A stretch of DNA of 64,000 bases from Hypomesus transpacificus (taxonomy: Eukaryota > Chordata > Actinopteri > Osmeriformes > Osmeridae): positions 1-64,000 of the forward strand of contig NW_025813768.1 in NCBI RefSeq assembly GCF_021917145.1, read 5' to 3'. Made by a program: the position numbers and the translations under genes. Each line of letters begins with the position of its first letter. Position 1 is the stretch's first letter. Under the pieces are notes generated by a model. The model made no database searches, had not been told where the DNA came from, and was given only the letters and a program-made list of their open reading frames with translations. Positions 40,080 through 53,900 of this stretch are shown here, one piece after another.

Positions 40080-43000
40080 GTAAATATGAAGATATAATCA
40101 GAGCTCTGTCTATTCCATGAATAAGGGGGCAGTAAGAAAACTGTTTTTGTTCCAGTAGTTTGTGTAAGATGATTGATTTCAGGGTGAGGTGACTGATGTA
40201 CAAATGAATATCACTGTTTGAACTTTGTGCCTTCAGCATCTAAAGCAGACTCCTGTTTGAGGCTGAGCGGGGCTCAACAGAACTCCAGTCAAGGTAACTG
40301 AAACACAAGCCGAATTAATCTATTTCAATCAATTTATTTGCAAAAAAAACAATACTTGTTGTACTGAGGTTCTCTCGAGGATGACGATATGGATATTAGG
40401 GTCAACGTAATTGAAAAGCGTACGCGGAAAGTAAACATTTAAAGAAACTGGTCAATAGGCCTACGTTTGACAGCGCCATCACTGTTTTGATCATGACCCG
40501 AAGATAAGTTGTCTAAATTAGGAATGTTTTGATTGGGGGTGCCATTTATTCCAGGAACAAGAAGGCAGTATGAAAACCTTTTTTGTTCCAGTAGTTTGTG
40601 TTAGATGATTGATTTCAGGGTAAGCAGTCACAAGGCCTGGTTGGAGGGGGAGTTGCCCTGGAGACAACCACTAGAACAGTAACTAACCAAGTCTGCTACG
40701 ACTGTGTTCCTTCAGAGCGTGTGCCTGTTCCTGTGTTCACAGGTAAATATTCACAGAGGATGTCAGCCCAACGTGTTTTGTTTGGCAAAACAAACAAGTC
40801 AGTCCTTGGATTCCCAGGCTGAGAATTAATTGGATTATTTCAGGCACACACAGCGCCTCCAGCAAAGAGCTACTTGTGATATGATCATATAATAGTTATT
40901 TGTGAAAGATGAATGGATGGATTGTTGGCCGTCCAGCTTGTTTTCAGATAAGGTCAAAAGAAATTGTTTTAATTTGTTCCAGTGCAGAAGCCGACATGTA
41001 CATTGCCTCGTAGCCCAACACCGGAGGAATGTCACATTTTTGATCACATGGTGTAGCATGAAATATATCTGCCTTGCCTACAGCCCCTTATAAAAACAAA
41101 GTTCACATTGTCAAAGCAGTTTGCTCCGGGGGGAAAGCGCTTCTCTGTTGCTTTGAGACACATTTAAAGTAAACAAACTGTTATTCAGAGTTGAGAAACA
41201 AGCTCACGGCCTCGATCTGCACCGAGCATGAGGGGGAGGGGAGGGGGGGGGTCATGGAGTCCTGCCTGGTGTAACATGTTTGTTGGGCTTTGCCGCCGTG
41301 GCATGTGGGCCCTGGGTTCATGTGCTAAATGCACAGGGGGGTGTAAGAAACTGTGTTGAAAAGGGTAACTGCTTTGTGAGGCCCTGGGACAACTGACAGC
41401 TCTGTCCTGACCTGCCCGACTCACATGAATGCTTATTTTTATTCGTCAGGCAGACGTGACGAACAACAAATCAATTGACGACTGACTAGCAGGACGTTGT
41501 TTTGTTTTTTATCAAACTATTTACAGGACAGGCCCATCTGTGGAACCCAGCTGGGTCCATATGAAGCTGATGGACAACCTTAAAACAGACCGCTTCAGAG
41601 GGGTTAGCATCAAGACAAGAGTTTAGACATTCAGAGCCAAGTGTATAGATTTGATTGTATAGATTTGACCTCAATCATCAACAGGGAGAAAGTTTTCCTC
41701 AAGTACATCGTGGTAATTGATTTATAGATTGGGCTGTGTCCCTGTTAATTAATCATCTGTCTTCAAAGCAGCACACTCGCCCGGTATGAAAGAATACAGT
41801 GTCGCACAAATTGAGTTAGAAAATGAGATGATTTCACCCTCGCTCTCCAGGGAAAGCTGATTGGCTGCCATTAAACAAATATTTCTCGGGAAACTCGTCT
41901 AAATTAAAGTCCCAGAGTGTGTAGTTGAAAGTTGGCCAGCTGTGAAGTCTCTAGAAGCGTAGGAACTGTTAACAAGTCAGCTCTGTAGCTTGTCCCTTCA
42001 CTCCCTGTAGCAGTACCAAGGAGGACGAGGCATGTTTGAGGATGGTTTCAACTCTAACTCTTCCTCTCCCTCCTCCTCCTCATGTCTGTAGGCCAGGGCA
42101 ACACCACTGTCCGGGTATCTTTTCTCAGTGTGGTTAAAAGGCTTTAGAAGCGCTTCCAGCTGTCCTTAAAGGTTAACAAAAGTTTCGGTAAGCATTCTGG
42201 AGAAGTCACTTTTTGTGAGCAATCAGGCTTCTGGTGGAGATAAATCCCCAGAAGACGCAGCATTAAGGACCCTCCCTGTGGCTGGATTCACTGATGACTA
42301 CAGAATTGAAAAGAAAGGCCGTCATAATTCTGAGTCAAGTTTTCCTCCATAGACCCTCAGCAAAGGGTATTGATTATTTGTGTGTGGCGAGAGATTTGGA
42401 AAATTCAATTAAAGGAGTTGTGCAAAGGATTCATAAATTCTACACCTCCTATGGAGGCCTAGACACGGTTATGTTCCAAATCAATGTTTCACTTCACAAT
42501 ATATTTTCTTAGGAGCATAAAAATAAATAATATTTAAACAGTTCTGCTTACTACAGAAACAAATTTTATTTTCTCCGAAGCATTTTAGTGACGGGCAACC
42601 CCTGACTCTTGCACATCTGCGGGGCAGTAACGGATTTCTATAGCGATTTTTTCCATAAGAAAATCCTATATGATATGAATTTTGAGATGACAAAATGAGG
42701 GGAAAGGGTGTGTCTCAGCAGTATAAAAATTGATCAGACTGCAGACAGGGCCGGGGGCCGGAGAGATTTGTATGTCGGCAGTAATGGGCTGTATTAAAAG
42801 AGAGCGTTCCTTCAGATGTGATAAAAGTGATGGGGTCGTGTCCGTCGCCGTGTCCGAGGGAAGGGCTTGGCTGCGGGGCCACATCAATCCTGCTGGGCCC
42901 CAGACACATCCAGAACCCTGGGACTTTTTATGCTTTTTGATTAAACACACAGTTGCAATTAAAGGTGCTGAGGGCCATGGTGGAGGCTGTTTAGAGGCTG

Positions 43001-43191
43001 CAGAGTAGACACTCCTCCTTGGCTGTGATTTCTTTCTCTCATTCAGCAACATTTCCTTGCATTCACAGGTTGGGAACTGTACTTTGTAACTTTTAAAAAC
43101 ATTAACCAGCCAACTGTTGTTGTGTCATTTCTGTTTTACAGCTGTCGAGGCTGGGAGCTCCTTTGAGTTCCTCAGATCCATAATGGCGTGA
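37976..43191 (+). CDS. itgb3bp: integrin beta 3 binding protein / centromere protein R, 9 coding exons, 158 aa
   Basis: Orthologue of ITGB3BP (CENP-R, NRIF3), a subunit of the constitutive centromere-associated network that acts with CENP-O/P/Q/U at the kinetochore (family knowledge). Exons: 37976-37980, 38061-38097, 38207-38285, 38400-38454, 39227-39305, 39851-39938, 40237-40293, 40716-40742 and 43142-43191. The phases close at 477 nt, giving 158 aa plus TGA; human is 177 aa. Recognisable parts are the N-terminal MPVKRALRMEN, the NFSPITGTARL segment (human YSPTTGTCQM), the central helical block KARRKLEEI followed by EGSSELKTFFSKG, and the C-terminus SSFEFLRSIMA (human DSYEFLKAILN). The first exon encodes only five coding nucleotides. 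The exon 5 donor could equally be used three bases earlier. The 27-bp exon 8 is frame-neutral and the least certain exon. Confidence 0.91.
40022..40078. repeat. (TA)n(CA)n microsatellite, itgb3bp intron 6
   Basis: A short TATA run passes into about 17 CA units. Confidence 0.93.
40126..40191. repeat. intron duplicate, copy 1 (upstream of itgb3bp exon 7)
   Basis: Contains GTTCCAGTAGTTTGTGTAAG and ATGATTGATTTCAGGGTGAG. It is repeated with few changes at 40561-40625 upstream of exon 8. Confidence 0.85.
40561..40625. repeat. intron duplicate, copy 2 (upstream of itgb3bp exon 8)
   Basis: Contains GTTCCAGTAGTTTGTGTTAG and ATGATTGATTTCAGGGTAAG. It pairs with 40126-40191, in direct orientation about 435 bp away. 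Confidence 0.85.
40743..43141. other. itgb3bp intron 8, 2.4 kb, no other gene seen
   Basis: Mostly unique non-coding sequence. No nested gene or clear element was recognised on either strand. Confidence 0.5.
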
Positions 43192-44703
43192 GGTACAGTG
43201 ACCCTCACAAACCCCTGCTAACTGTCACAGAGCCTACCTAGCAGTTAGTAGTGTATTTAGCTAAAACATGCTACTTGTGTATTTGACCACAGCGCCCAGC
43301 GTGCTGAGTGTGTGGTGTTGCTCTCTGTTGTGATATGTGAGTGCCTGGGAGGTTACACTCATGTTTTCCTGCTCTTCTACCCTCCCCAGGTTCCCCCCAG
43401 TACACGGCACGGCTGTTGACGGCTAACGGAATAGCTTTTACCTCCTCCTGGAGACAGAGATGGATCTGGAAGGCGTGCTGTCAGCGGTGAGGCAGAGAGG
43501 TGCCTGGAGCTGTCACTCATCTGGGAATGTGTCAAAAAGAGAGAGGGAGGGGTAGAGAGAGAACGAGGGAGAGAGAGTTTCAGACCAGTCACACTGATCC
43601 CTGTCTTCCTGAGAAGTCTCTACCTCACCACTGACAAATGTTGATTCTATGATAACAGCTATGCTGCACCGCTGCGAAAATAATGTTCTTTTCAGAAGCC
43701 CCCCCAACACACACTCACATGTCCCATTAGACCTGATACAATATAAACTCCCTTATTCCTTCAGTTCAAAACCCAAAGCCAACTGAAACCTGTTGATAGG
43801 AGGCTCTCTCTCGCGCTGGTCTCTTTATTTGGCAGTGCCTGAGAAAGCAGAGGCATCTTACTGCCCCAGCGACCCAAGCAACAGCTGGTGTGCAGTCAAA
43901 CATTTCCTATTTCTGCCCAAGGTGGATCCTATAACTCTCACTTTATCACCTTTGTAGGCCGTGTGAAGGACAGAGTGAGCATGCCCACAAACTAAACTAA
44001 TGTTTTCATACTGGCCCCTCTGGAGGAGAGAGATGGGTCTGTCCTGTACCCCCCCCCCCCCCCCCTTCTCTCTCTCACACACACACACCCCTCTTCACCC
44101 CCCCTCCACAGCCCACCTCATGGTTGTTGACCTGGGACCAGCTCAGGTCCTCCTCCTTCACCAGAGCAGCTGCAGGTGTCTAGCGGGAGACCATCGATCC
44201 GGCAGATTCACCTGCATCGCTGGCGCTAGAAACTTCCTCAAGCTTTATAGAAACGACAACCAAGAAAATAGGGGGCTGACAGCAACAAAAACGCATCACA
44301 CCGCACTCCTGAAATATTCAAATCAGGGCTGCGTTATTACACATCACATCATATATATGGATAGAGGACATGTAATTGATTGCCACAGGCGTTGTCTTGT
44401 CTATAATTGGCTCTGAGCTGTAGCCCTGCAGGTACATTGGCAGCTCCCTTTGACCGGATAACATTTATAGATGTAATGGATTTTTTTTAATGCCCGTCAT
44501 TAACTTACAGGGAAAGAGAGGGTGGATGGGTGAAGAGATTGCTTGCGCCTTTTTTTCCTGTGGTATTTCAACTTTATGGCATTATGTTCTGATGTGTTGC
44601 CGTCCATCATCTGTTATAGGGGCTTCTGTCACATATTTACTTTTAAATGCATTGCTTTCCTTTACTGCCCCCTTGCTGTTTGGATGACCGTTTTATGATG
44701 TTA

Positions 44704-44709
44704 AATAAA
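44704..44709 (+). other. candidate poly(A) signal of itgb3bp
   Basis: First plus-strand AATAAA that I find after the itgb3bp stop, 1.5 kb downstream. It would put the 3' end of itgb3bp within about 200 bp of the alg6 3' end, tail to tail. A spliced 3' UTR is also possible because the bases just after the stop look like a donor (GAG|GTACAG). Confidence 0.4.
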
Positions 44710-44880
44710 AAGTAGAAAATGTAGTTTGTGTAGTGGTTGCTTTTGATAGTGATTAGCTTAGAAATAGGTGGAGATTTTATGAATTTCACATCCAATGATA
44801 CTATATTTCTATACTAGCATGCCAAACATTTAATACATCACACATTTGACAAATTACGACTCAATTTGTACAAAATCTTT

Positions 44881-44886
44881 TTTAAT
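44881..44886 (-). other. candidate poly(A) signal (ATTAAA) of alg6
   Basis: Minus-strand ATTAAA about 100 nt after the alg6 stop. It would give a very short 3' UTR that does not overlap the convergent itgb3bp transcript. Inferred. Confidence 0.4.
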
Positions 44887-44987
44887 GAAAAAAAATTACA
44901 AAATATTGCGGCACTGAGAACTCACAGACAGAGAGACAGGATGTCAGGTGACCCAGAGGGAGCTGTGTCTGGTTCCTGGAACAGGGC

Positions 44988-47900
44988 TTAGTTACTTTTC
45001 TTCTGGGCTCTCCAGCTGGGCGGGTCTGTGAGCTGGACCAGGTTGAAGTAGATGAGGCAGCCCAGGAAGGTGAGGTAGGAGAAGGAGGACACCAGGACAG
45101 GGAACAGGTCAGGAAGACCTGCGGGGGGCACCAGGACCACGCTGGACACGCTTAGAGCAGCCATGAGCACCACACACACACAGAACTGCACCACACACAC
45201 ACACACATGACAGAGAGAGGAGACAGTGAGGGTATCAGTTTTAGACATCAAAGCCAATCAACAAAGCCAGCCCTAACAGAGTTAGCTACCCACACAGAGC
45301 TTTAGATTTGGGTCTATTTCCAGTCGAATCATAAACACGATAGTCTAATCGTCTTAAGCGGCGCAGCCCGCGGCGAGGGGACGGAACCCGCGAACACGAC
45401 AGGGCCCCGGGCGCCGCTCTTCAGGCGTACATTTTGTTTTCGCACAGCGATGGAAAGGCAAACATTGTGTTGGGAGCCAGATCATCATTCACATGTCTAT
45501 TTAGAACCTGCAACCCAGGGATCAGCGAGGGGGAGTGGGACCGGGGGGGGGGGGGGGGGCAGGTGGTGTAAGCACCCCCCTGTGGCCAGCAAGCCAACAC
45601 CCCCCCCCCACCCCCCTGTGAAACCCTAACCTCATCACTGGGCCTTGTTATTTACGCCGCTTGTGTAAATAAATATATCTAGGCAAACCTGTGTTAATGA
45701 CACGCTCTATAAAAAGACACCTCCTCCAGATCTCTTGACACCCTGCCAGGTTGGACTGTCTGTGGGGGCTGCAGTCTCTTCAGACGCCGCAGCAGAAACT
45801 TCAATAAGTGATAAATAATTCCCTGCCTGGCAGCCAGGCTTTCATGCCAGGCAGCTTACACAGGCTTACAGTCACACATGATCTGATATTTATACAGTTG
45901 AGGGCCACGTCTTCTCATGCTGATGCAATTTAGGTCAAGACCTCCTGGGCTCGCCATGGCGCTGCGCCTTTCCCAAAGCTCGCTGTTTCCTGCCCCCTAC
46001 TTCCTGCCCCTTCTTCCTGCCCCCTACTTCCTGCCCACTACTTCCTGCCCCCTACTTCCTGTCCCTACTTCCTGCTTCCTGCCCCTTCTTCCTGCCCCTA
46101 CTTCCAGCTTCCTGCCCCCCACTTCCTTCCCCCTACTTCCTGCTTCCTGCCCCTACTTCCTACTCACCTTCCAGCGGACCAGCGTGGCCAGGTGGAGGCA
46201 GGGCAGGCAGAGCGAGGCGAGGCGGCGGTACGGCCCCAGGCGTAGCTCTTCCACGGAGCAGCGCTGCAGGGCGGAGAGCAGGTGGGTGCTGAGGTGGAGG
46301 AAAGCCAGCGAGGTGACAGAGTATGGGAGCAGCAGCCCGTCCTTCAGGAACAGAGGCAGCATGCTGCACACGCAGGAACCACAACAACAGGTCTTTTGAG
46401 TGACACGCACGCTCATATCCAACAAAACCCTGGTCTATTCGGTAGGATAAACGTACCACATTTTAGAAATACATACTTCCCCCCCAATCTGACAAAGAAT
46501 CGGCATTCAGTATTCTTACAATAAGTGTGCTTAAGGCCTCGTCTCACAAATTGGCCCCAACAAAAGATGAGTGTCTTGGCCCACAGGGGAACCCAGACGT
46601 TGGGAGGCTGTACTGGAGGAGCAGGAGGGCTGGCAGAATGACTGGCTGTCCCAACACAAAGTGTGCTTACAGACTAGGAATGCTGACCATGCAGTCTAAT
46701 CCACAGATATCCCAACACTAAACCACGCGCACAACAATTAGGGCCTCGCCGGAAGAATGTAACGACAGCTGGCAAAGCGCTGGAGACCTCCTCCTCCCTC
46801 GCTCCTCTCTGTGTCATCCTCCCTTTTTACCTGTCCTCCATTAATACAAAAACAGAATTAATATCTCGGGAGGGGACAAGGTCATCTACTGGTCTCTCTT
46901 TTTTTGGGGGGGTGGGGAGTCGTCCGACATCAATTCTGGGGTTTCTGGCCTTGTGTTGAGAGCTTGCTCTCTCGGACACTTCCTGGTTGGGTGTGGCACC
47001 TACGGTCGATGCCCGGTGAAGTGGCTCCTTACCTGAAGGTGGAGGTCAGCAGGAACCAGATGGCGGTCAGGGGGAGGTGGTCGAGGAGCAGGCACACGGC
47101 TCTAGACGTGAGGAACGCAGGAACGAGGGAGACTGTCGTCAGCCTCACATATTTCACATTTTCGTTTTTACGTGCACGGTGCGACACCGGCTGTTTCCCC
47201 CCCCTCCTCCCCCTAACCTCACCCCCCCCCCCCCCCCACACACACACACACACTCTTGTGTTGGACACTGCTTAACAGACTTGTGTTCCAGAACATCAGC
47301 AGTTGGGTATAATGTTTTGTTTACCTTCTCACTACAGCCAAAAATATCTAGTGGACAGGCGGGTGGACAGGCTATATCTGGGTGGTTAGCCTGGTCTTAA
47401 CTTGAGCTGTGTCGGTGTCAAACTGATGTTGGTAGCTGTGACCACACACACACACACACACACACACAGAGGAGCACTTTCCATAATCACAACAGCATCC
47501 GTTGGAGATCCTGTTACAGTTATTCCTACAGCCCAATCATTGATCCCACAAACACACACACACACACACACACACTCCGCCCTCCTCTGCTGTTCTGCAT
47601 TCCTTCTTAATCCTGGGACGTTCATAATTGATTGATTCAGCAGACAGGTGGGAGTTAGAACTCAATAGTTAATAAAGAAACAATACGCCTAATCTAGATT
47701 AATAGATCAGTGAAATCTGCTAGCCATCCAGGAGGGTGAATCTGGGCCTACAGCTGCCTGTTTTATCTATATGCACAAAAGTGAGGTAAAATGATTAGTA
47801 AATATATATATACACACACACACACACACTAACAAGCACACGCTCGCATACACACAGCCCGATGATACTGACCAATCAGAGGCTAGAAGGAGGAGCCTAG

Positions 47901-50900
47901 TGACAATGGATTGAATAAACCATGAACAAATAGATTGATAAATTGATTATCTATTGAATAAACAATATAGGCTGTGTGTTTGATCATATAGTACCTGACT
48001 TTCTAAGTGTGTGTGTGTGTGTGCGTGTGTCATACTCACAAGGCAGGCAGAAGGATGGACTTCTCATGAACTTGGAAGGAGAAGAGAAAGAAGGCCAGAG
48101 AGGAGTTGACCTGAACAGAACCACCGGTCAGGCATGAGACCAGCACGATGCCACACCAAACCCCCAGGACAAGCACACCCAACACTCACCAATGCCAGCT
48201 TAAACTGCCACAGCGTTGGCTTGGTCAGCAGTCTTATCGACGAAGGCAAGACAGCCAAAAGTGTCATTCCAAGACTGAGAAATAAAAGAGGAAGAAAAAA
48301 TAACATTATGCCTGTTGGTTCATTAGAGGGGGTTATTAACCAGCGGCGGAAGGGCCAGGCCGTGAAACCAAACCTGCCGGCACGAACCAGAGACCCACGG
48401 CTGCCGGCTCTTTTTATAAACACGGCTTGGTCAACACATAGCCACCCAGCTATGCGGGAAATGTATCGTAATACGGAGGCCCAGGCTTAGGACTGCCCTG
48501 TATTAGTTTAACCCTTCAATTGTCACTCTCTCTGGGGGTATAGGAACAGGAAGAGGGTTGAGGGGGGTGAGGATCTATTAGGGCCTAAGGAGCCCCTGGG
48601 GAGAAGGGGAGAGGGGGTGAGGCCTGCTAGCCTGGGAAAGTAATGGATGTGTGCGGGTGTGTGTTATGGATGGGAAGGGTTCAGCGGAGTTGGAAGGTCA
48701 AGTCCCACAGGTGACACATCCCCCCACGCACACTTGTAAAAGTTACCGTCCCAGCAGCCGAAACACCCTTGAGCATTTTCATTTAGAGGAGGCCTACATT
48801 CAGCCTGCCAGGAGAGGAGAGGAGGCCTACATTCAGCCTGCCAGGAGAGGAGAGGAGGCCTACATTCAGCCTATCAGGAGAGGAGAGGAGGCCTACATTC
48901 AGCCTGTCAGGAGAGGAGGCCTACATTTAGCCTGTCAGGAGAGAGAGGAGGCCTACATTCAGCCTATCAGGAGAGAGAGGAGGCCTACATTCAGCCTATC
49001 AGGAGAGAGAGGAGGCCTACATTCAGCCTGCCTGTTCCATCGGGCACAGGTCACCACGGCCTTCATCATCTTGAAACAGGGCCTCGGGGGAGACAGAGAC
49101 ACGCTGGGCTGACATAACATGTCACTTTCAAGACTAGGACGTGGGGCTTGAGTGGGGAAAACAAGGAGGGTTCAAGTCTGGAGGAGGAGGGGGGGGGGGG
49201 GGGGGGGAGGAGGGGAGAGCGGTGGCCTTGGCAGCAAACGTCCCATCACCAGATCTGAGCGCTGCCCGAGTGTCAGCAGCAGCTGGTGCTCAGGAGCGGC
49301 TCTGAGATATTATTACAAGAGGGTAATCTTGTTTTCATACGACACAGTCTTCCCCTTGTGTTCCCTGCGAAGCCTCCCTCTGGAAGGAAGGAGGGGGGGC
49401 ACGGAGAGAGAGGAGGAGGGAGATAAAGTGATGGAGAGAGGGATTACCTGAGATAGAGCTGAGAGTCAGTAGACAGGAGGGTTCTGATCTTTATCACTAC
49501 GTTCAGGCTGCTCCACGTGTTGGCCACTTTATCCTGTCAACACACACACACACACCCACAGACATGCACACGCACGCACACACACGCACACGCACACACA
49601 CACGCACCATTAATTAATCATTGAACACTGGCAATATTACACGTCATACATTTCCAAAAGTTGTAATATACAAATAAACGGTTAAAATCTAGAAATATAA
49701 TAGATAGCGTCTGTGAGGATCTCGCAAGAAGAGTTTCAAAATTAGACGCACACAAATATGGGCAGCTCTTCGAAGACGCATTCCATTTCGAAGTGAAAGC
49801 AAATAAGTGGCATTGCTCTAAGTAATGATTTCCCAGCTGAAAAGCCAATAAAAATTCCACTGGCATTCCACGGAGCCATTTGTACAGGAGGGCTTGAGGA
49901 GGCATTCCCCCCCTCGTAAATCCCTCCTGTCAGAAGAGTCCTGGACGTCAAAAAAAGCAGTGGACATATTTGTAAACTTGGAGACACAGGGTTAAATGTC
50001 CGGAGAGACGCGTTTCTGCGTAGGCGGCAGATTCAGACCACCTCGTAGGGTGGGAGCGTCTGTGATCGCACGGCGTCTGTGATCGCACGGCGTCTGTGAT
50101 CGCACGGCGTCTGTGATCGCACGGCGTCTGTGATCGCACGGCGTCTGTGATCGCACGGCCCCAACATCATACCCTGAAGGAATCTGCTCCCAACTGTCAG
50201 CTTGAACGGCTCTCTCTGTTGGACCGCCAGCGACATACCGGTGGTATTTCTTTGATTTAAACAGAGATGGGAAGTAACAGAGTACAAATACTTTGTTACT
50301 GTACTCCATTTGATTTTTCCAGTATCAGTACTTTATTTCACTATTTATTTTACTTTCACTTACATTTTCAGTCTCACTGTGTCACTGTGTGTAAAACATA
50401 TGTCTAAAAGGATTCCTGGAAAATGTGTTGAGTATATTTTTGTATTCATGTATTAATATGATGTGAGGTCCAGTTACCAGCGTGACACTAAATCAGGGAG
50501 TAGTAATGGTCCAGTTACCAGCGTGACACTAAAACAGGTAGCAGTAATGGCTACTTTTGAGCACACTTGAGTGAAGGATGTCTGTACTTTTGTACAGGTG
50601 TGTGTGTGTTGGGGGGGGAGGTGTGTATGTGTGTTGGGGGGGAGGGTGTGTGTGTTGGGGGGGGTGTTGGGGGGGGCGCTTCCACGACACAGTTGCAGAG
50701 GAGCTGTTGAGGCCCTCACCTATAAGCCAGCGTGGTATTTCACAGACCGCGGCATTTTGGTGCCGTTTCTGTGAGAGGCAACCTGAGACTGCGTGGAGGT
50801 GCACTGTGGGTAAACTCCCACCTCTCCCCCTCCGGGGGGGGGGGGGTGAGAGGGTGGAGGGGAGAGGATAGAGTGTCTCTCACCCTGTGTATTATCAGTT

Positions 50901-53900
50901 TCCCTCTTGTCACTAACAAACACGGCGTCCGGTGAATTTTTCAATTACGTCTCGTATCACGACACCTCGAGGACTGGCACAAGGGGCCGGCGAGGGTTCT
51001 CAGGACGAGGGAGTCAGGGACCCTGGAGTCTGGCCCCCTTCCGCTCCCCTCACCCCTCCCGCTCCCCTCACCCCCCCCCCACCCCCTGACGCAGGTGTTG
51101 TTTTACGGAAGCGTTGCGACGGCCCTCTCATCCACATCCTGACTAATTGCAGAGCGCCTTGCGTTTCCAACCCTGGACGTACACTGTGTGCACGGCTGCA
51201 TCCACACGGGTTCTTTTTAAGGGGAGGAGGGGGGGGCATGTGGGGGGGGGGGGGGGGGGGGGGGGGGCGAGTGGGATGGGGGGGGGCGCATGGGGGGGGG
51301 GGGGGGGGGGCGAGTGGGATGGGGGGGGCGCATGGGGGGGGAGACGCCCGTCGGATGTGCCGCGCCGCGATCTGGCACCCCCACCACACCGTTACAACAG
51401 GGTTCTGCAATGACGTGCTGAAAAGACCCTGGCAGTCAACAGGGTAGATTTATCTGTCCCTCACCACAACGACACGTCTAGAGAGGGGAAAACTGATCTC
51501 CTGACCTTTCAACATTTTATTTCTCTGTTTTCTTTGATCCTGCTGAGGATCCCTTTCCAATTGGCTGAGCACAGCGCAATTGATGGAGGGTAGCAGGTTG
51601 TCTCACCACAAGTGTGAGTGGTTGTGTGTGTGCGTGCGCGTGTGTGTGGGATGTTATGGGAAGGGTAGTAACATCCCTAAAGGAGGCTTTGCTGACTGGC
51701 ACACATCTTTCAACCAGTGAGAAACCATTTTGTCAAGCACAAACTACCTTGTGGATTCATTTCCGGATATACACATTTGGTGAATAGCTACAACAAAAAT
51801 ACAGCTTGCGGGTGACAAAACCAAAACCCACTACGGGGGTGTGTATATATATAAGTAAGGGTTAGAGGCTGTGCACTCTGCTGACATGGAGAAGAGGACT
51901 AGGTCACAGGGCGGTGAACAAGCCACTGTCCAATCACGTTGTCCGGTGTGTACCTCAAACAGGCCACGTCCCACGGGGAAGATCCGGTGAAGGACTTGCA
52001 GAGCCTGACCGGGCTCAGACAGGAAGGGAAGCCAGCAGAGGGCAAAGGTCACCAACACTGTCACCCCAATCTTCACCAGCAGGAGCAACCTGAGCAGAGC
52101 GGGAGAGGGAACTGAAATGTCAGAGAGAGGCGACAAAGAAAAAAATATACTCTAATCCAATGAAAGCCTAAAGAAAAACCCTATTCTTTATTTCTCGTCA
52201 TTGAAACTGTCCCTGTATGGCATGAACTACATGTTAGGATTCAAACGCATGTTTAAAACCTCTCTGAAAGTCGTGAATGAGCTAGAAGGCTCCTTCCTTT
52301 GGGCCTCAGCTCTCTGGTGGAAGAGCTGCTCACAGGAATAGCTGAGGATCTGGACATAGTGAGAGTCATCTGGACATACAGTGCCCTCCAAAAGTATTGG
52401 AACAGTGAGGCCAATTCCTTTATTTTTGCTGTAGACTGAAAACATTTGGGCTTGACATCAAACGATGAATGTGAAACCAGAGATCAACGTTTCAGCTTTT
52501 ATTTCCAGGTATTTACATCAGGATCTGATGCACAAATTAGAAAATATCACCTTTTTGTTCGAACCCACCCATTTGTCACGTGAGCAAAAGTATTGGAACA
52601 TATGACTGACAGGTGTGTTTTGTTGCCCAGGTGTGTCCTATTACATACATTATTCAATCAATAAATACCACTGAATGTCTACACTCAGGTTCAGATTGGG
52701 TAAGATAGGTTTTGTCTATGCAGACTGTATTCAGAGGTGAAAACAACATGAAAACCGGAGCGCTGTCTTTGGGTGAAAAACAAGCAATTGTGAGTCTTAG
52801 AGAAGATGGAAAATCAATCAGAGCCATTGCAGAAACATTGGCCATAGCCAGTACAACCATTTGGAATGTCCTGAAGAAGAAGAAAACTACTGGTGTACTA
52901 AGTAACAGACGTCGAACAGGTAGACCAAGGAAAACATCAGCAGTTGATGACAGAAACATTGTGAGAGCTGTAAAGAAAGACCCTAAAACAACTGTTAGTG
53001 AGATCAGCAACAACCTCCAGATGGCAGGAGTGAAGGTATCACTATCTACTGTTCGCAGAAGACTTCATGAACAAAAGTACAAGGGCTACACCAGAAGATG
53101 CAAACCACTCATTAGCAAGAAGAATAGGAAGGCCAGGCTGGAATTTGCCAAAAAGTACAGAGATGAACCTCAAAAATTCTGGGACAAAGTTTTATGGACT
53201 GATGAGACAAAGATTAACTTTTACCAAAGTGATGGAAAGGCTAAAGTTTGGAGAAAGAAAGGAACTGCTCATGATCCCAAACACACAAGCTCATCTGTGA
53301 AACACGGTGGAGGTAATGTCATGGCTTGGGCTTGCATGGCTTCTTCTAGGACGGGCTCATTAATCTTCATTGAGGATGTAACACATGATGGCAGCAGCAA
53401 AATGAACTCGGAAGTCTACAGAAACATTTTGTCTGCCAATTTAAGGAAAGATGCAACCAAACTGATTGGCAGAGCCTTCATCATGCAGCAAGATAACGAC
53501 CCAAAACACACTGCCAAAACAACAAAGGAGTTCATCAGGGGCAAGAAATGGAAGGTATTAGACTGGCCAAGTCAATCTCCAGACTTAAACCCTATAGAGC
53601 ATGCATTTTACCTGCTTAAGAGGAGACTGAAGGGAGGAACCCCACAAAACAAACAACAACTGAAAGAGGCTGCAGTGAAAGCCTGGGAAAGCATCAAAAA
53701 GGAAGAATGCAAAAGTTTGGTGACGTCAATGGGTCACAGACTTGCTGCAGTTATTGAAAGCAAAGGATTTGCAACTAAATATTAAGTCTTATTCACTTAA
53801 ATATGTTTTAAGTATATCTGTTCCAATACTTTTGCTCACATGACAAATGGGTGGATTCAAACAAAATGTGATATTTTCTTAGTTGTGCATCAGATCCTGA

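Noticed and set aside
52712..52747. Longer transposase start upstream of 52748
   Set aside because: The codon at 52712 is TTG. The ATG at 52718 is possible, but the family's length and the MKTGALS context favour 52748.
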